In this document: in pieces, positions 4,651 to 6,143 of the stretch
Position numbering within the stretch: the first letter of the stretch is position 1
Layout: each line of letters starts with the position of its first letter
Origin: Propionibacterium sp.
GTDB lineage: Bacteria; Actinomycetota; Actinomycetes; Propionibacteriales; Propionibacteriaceae
Direction: 5' to 3'
Assembly (NCBI GenBank): GCA_012514785.1
Contig: JAAYZP010000279.1
Span: 1 to 6,143, forward strand
DNA: 6,143 nt
The notes under the pieces: model-generated
The model's database searches: none
Seen by the model: only the letters and a program-made list of their open reading frames with translations
What the model was told of the DNA's origin: nothing
Program-made: the position numbers and the translations under genes

Positions 4651-5631
4651 CTAGGGGGTGGGCACCGCGTCGAAGACGGCGTCGATGAGGCCCTCCACGC
4701 GGATCTGCTCCGCCTGGGCCTCGAACGTGAGCATCATCCGGTGGCGCAGGATGGCGTGGCGCATGGCGACGATGTCGTCCGGCACCGCGTGGTCACGGCC
4801 CTCCAGCAGCGCGCCCGCGCGCGCCACCTGCAGGAAGGCGATCGACGCGCGAGGGCTCGCCCCGTACTCGATCCAGCGGGCGTGTTCGGTGGGGAGGAAA
4901 TCGGCGGGGCGACGCGTGACGCCCACGAGCTCGACGATGTAGCGCTTGAGCGCATCGTCGACGTGCACCCGCTCGGTGAGCTCCCGCAGCCGATGCACGT
5001 CGTCGATCGTCGCGACAGCGGGCGCGGCCTCGGTGAAGACCCCACGCTCCACCCGCCCCAGCACCTCGAACTCGGCGTCCGGGGTGGGGTAGTCGATCAC
5101 CTCCTTGAGCAGGAAGCGGTCCATCTGCGCCTGGGGCAGGACGTAGGTGCCCTCCTCCTCGATGGGGTTCTGGGTGGCCATCACGACGAACGGGTCCGGC
5201 AGTGGGTGCGTCTCGCCGCCGATGGTGGTCTGGCGCTCCTGCATCGCCTCCAGCATCGCCGACTGGGTCTTCGCGCTCGACCGGTTGATCTCGTCGAGGA
5301 GGACGAAGTGGGCGTGCACGGGCCCGAGCTCGATGTGGAACTTCGCCGTCGACGGGTCGAACACCTCGGTGCCGATGATGTCGCTCGGCAGCAGGTCCGG
5401 GGTGCACTGGATGCGGGCGAAATTCGCGGCCACCGAGCGCGCCAGGGTGGAGGCGGCCAGGGTCTTCGCCAGCCCCGGCACCGATTCGACGAGGATGTGG
5501 CCCCGCCCGAGCAGGGTGGCCAGCAGCGAGCGGCGCAGCCGGTCCTGGCCGACGACGACGGCGTCGAAGTAGCGGCCGAGCGCGTCGAGCTTGGCTCGCG
5601 CCCAGTCGAGTTCGGACTGCTCCAGGGTCAT
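4651..5631 (-). CDS. moxR: MoxR-family AAA+ ATPase
   Basis: This 326-residue ATPase has every expected AAA+ element. The Walker A loop is ESVPGLAKT (49-57, Lys56 and Thr57) and the Walker B is LLDEIN (111-116, Asp113/Glu114). Sensor 1 lies in MATQNP (Asn155), a candidate arginine finger in QMDRF (Arg172), and sensor 2 in GASPRA (Arg261). Family signatures LPSDIIGTEVF (80-90), GRDHAVPDDI (278-287) and LRHRM (295-299) place it in MoxR proper. It acts in the cytosol as an oligomeric ring, probably a chaperone that remodels or metal-loads VWA partners such as those encoded downstream. The start at 5631 is chosen because the protein then begins exactly at the normal MoxR N-terminus, AAGGAG lies 7 nt upstream, and the ATG overlaps the previous gene's stop (ATGA). 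The frame stays open upstream but that extension is low-complexity and overlaps another gene. Length is normal. Confidence 0.96.
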   Translation of the reverse strand: MTLEQSELDWARAKLDALGRYFDAVVVGQDRLRRSLLATLLGRGHILVESVPGLAKTLAASTLARSVAANFARIQCTPDLLPSDIIGTEVFDPSTAKFHIELGPVHAHFVLLDEINRSSAKTQSAMLEAMQERQTTIGGETHPLPDPFVVMATQNPIEEEGTYVLPQAQMDRFLLKEVIDYPTPDAEFEVLGRVERGVFTEAAPAVATIDDVHRLRELTERVHVDDALKRYIVELVGVTRRPADFLPTEHARWIEYGASPRASIAFLQVARAGALLEGRDHAVPDDIVAMRHAILRHRMMLTFEAQAEQIRVEGLIDAVFDAVPTP

Positions 5632-6143
5632 TCGGGTTCTCCTTCGGTCGGGGTCCACAAGTGGTCGAGGCGGTCGCTGCGCCGACGGCGTGCGAGTGCG
5701 GCTTCCGTGACACGCGGTGCCGGGGCGACGACGACCGCCCGGTCCGGTCGCGCGCCGACCGCGGCCCGCAGCGCCCCGAGGACGGGCATGCCGATGAGCG
5801 CGACGACGGCGGCATTGGTGACGGCGCGCACGAGGTCGAGCGCGGCGGACGTGGCGGCGGTGTAGTCCACCAGCCGGCGCAACGACTCCCAGGGGCCCGC
5901 GCCGGGCAGGAACCCGCCTGCGTCGACGGTGGTCTCGCCGGCCCAGCCGACCGCGTTGAGCACGAATCCGGTCGCGAGTGCGAGCGGGAAGCAGAGCGCG
6001 ACGGCGACCGGCCAGGCGACGGCGCGCCGCAGCGGCCGGAGCCACCCGCCGGCCGCACCCCACAGACCCCAGGCGAGCGACTGCCCTACGAGTGGTTCGG
6101 CCACGAGCCCGAGCGGCACGGAGGATCCGAGGCAGGCGAGCGA
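5628..6143 (-). CDS. Membrane protein, probable ECF-transporter S component (partial, 5' end outside the window)
   Basis: The frame is open to the window edge, giving 171 residues of C-terminal sequence; a GTG at 6119 could start it but has no good ribosome site. Counting from the edge, hydrophobic spans lie at about 2-16, 23-35, 41-66 and 105-124, followed by a basic, then acidic tail. The segment TSAALDLVRAVTN with GMPVLGALR (about 98-126) resembles the last helix of actinobacterial ECF-transporter S components, where a TS-x-x-x-D-x-x-RA-x-x-N pattern precedes a G-x-P-V-L end. Such proteins bind a vitamin or other small molecule in the membrane and pair with ECF energizing subunits. The stop overlaps the moxR start (ATGA), so this gene is the upstream visible member of the MoxR operon. 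The substrate is not readable. The family call is from memory of the motif; an unrelated hypothetical membrane protein is the alternative. Confidence 0.5.
   Translation of the reverse strand, partial: SLACLGSSVPLGLVAEPLVGQSLAWGLWGAAGGWLRPLRRAVAWPVAVALCFPLALATGFVLNAVGWAGETTVDAGGFLPGAGPWESLRRLVDYTAATSAALDLVRAVTNAAVVALIGMPVLGALRAAVGARPDRAVVVAPAPRVTEAALARRRRSDRLDHLWTPTEGEPE
5639..5644 (-). promoter_or_regulatory. Shine-Dalgarno setting the moxR start
   Basis: AAGGAG on the minus strand lies 7 nt before ATG 5631, within the last codons of the upstream membrane protein gene. It fixes the moxR start and shows that moxR can be loaded by ribosomes independently as well as by coupling. Confidence 0.75.

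Noticed and set aside
3767..4654. Plus-strand open frame antisense to the DUF58 gene
   Set aside because: Biased composition and full overlap with a certain DUF58 gene; no independent support.
5461..5490. Walker A of MoxR begins with Ser instead of Gly (SVPGLAKT)
   Set aside because: The first P-loop position varies in MoxR proteins, and the Lys-Thr pair and the remaining glycine are intact, so activity is expected to be normal.
4741..5865. Long plus-strand open frame antisense to moxR
   Set aside because: Same explanation: it mirrors the moxR codons, has no recognisable motif and no ribosome site.
5632..6063. N-terminal extension of moxR upstream of 5631
   Set aside because: The extension is Arg-rich low-complexity sequence over another gene's frame. 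The family N-terminus and a well-spaced AAGGAG both point to 5631.

Overview
The window comes from a high-GC Gram-positive bacterium, most likely an actinobacterium. G+C is very high almost throughout, third codon positions are strongly G/C, and three genes in a row start with GTG behind strong Shine-Dalgarno sequences. Every supported feature reads from the minus strand, so biological order runs from high to low coordinates. The long open frames on the plus strand are GC-driven shadows.

Right and centre (6143 to 787): a tightly packed operon. It begins with the 3' part of a membrane protein gene that resembles an ECF-transporter S component and is cut by the window edge. It continues with a MoxR-family AAA+ ATPase, a DUF58 protein, a small single-span protein of the DUF4381 type, two von Willebrand factor A (VWA) membrane proteins of the BatA/BatB type, and a membrane-anchored TPR protein of the BatC type. 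All junctions overlap or are separated by 2 nt, so the genes are almost certainly co-transcribed and translationally coupled. This is the 'MoxR Proper' layout: a cytosolic ATPase and its DUF58 partner work with membrane-anchored VWA and TPR proteins, probably in maturation, metal loading or assembly of envelope proteins or in stress tolerance. The client is not evident from the sequence.

Left (about 740 to 260): a less GC-rich stretch holds a HipB-like XRE regulator behind an 11-bp-arm inverted repeat, probably its own operator. An ATG overlapping its 3' end starts a frame whose first seven residues fit my recollection of actinobacterial HipA proteins, but it stops after 28 codons. The toxin gene therefore looks deleted, leaving an orphan antitoxin or regulator.

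Far left (about 175 to 1): a cobalamin riboswitch on the minus strand, with its conserved core, a variant B12 box and a downstream hairpin that could act as expression platform. The gene it controls lies beyond the left edge and should be a B12 transport, B12 synthesis or B12-replaceable function. Positions 176 to 261 hold nothing I can support beyond riboswitch leader.
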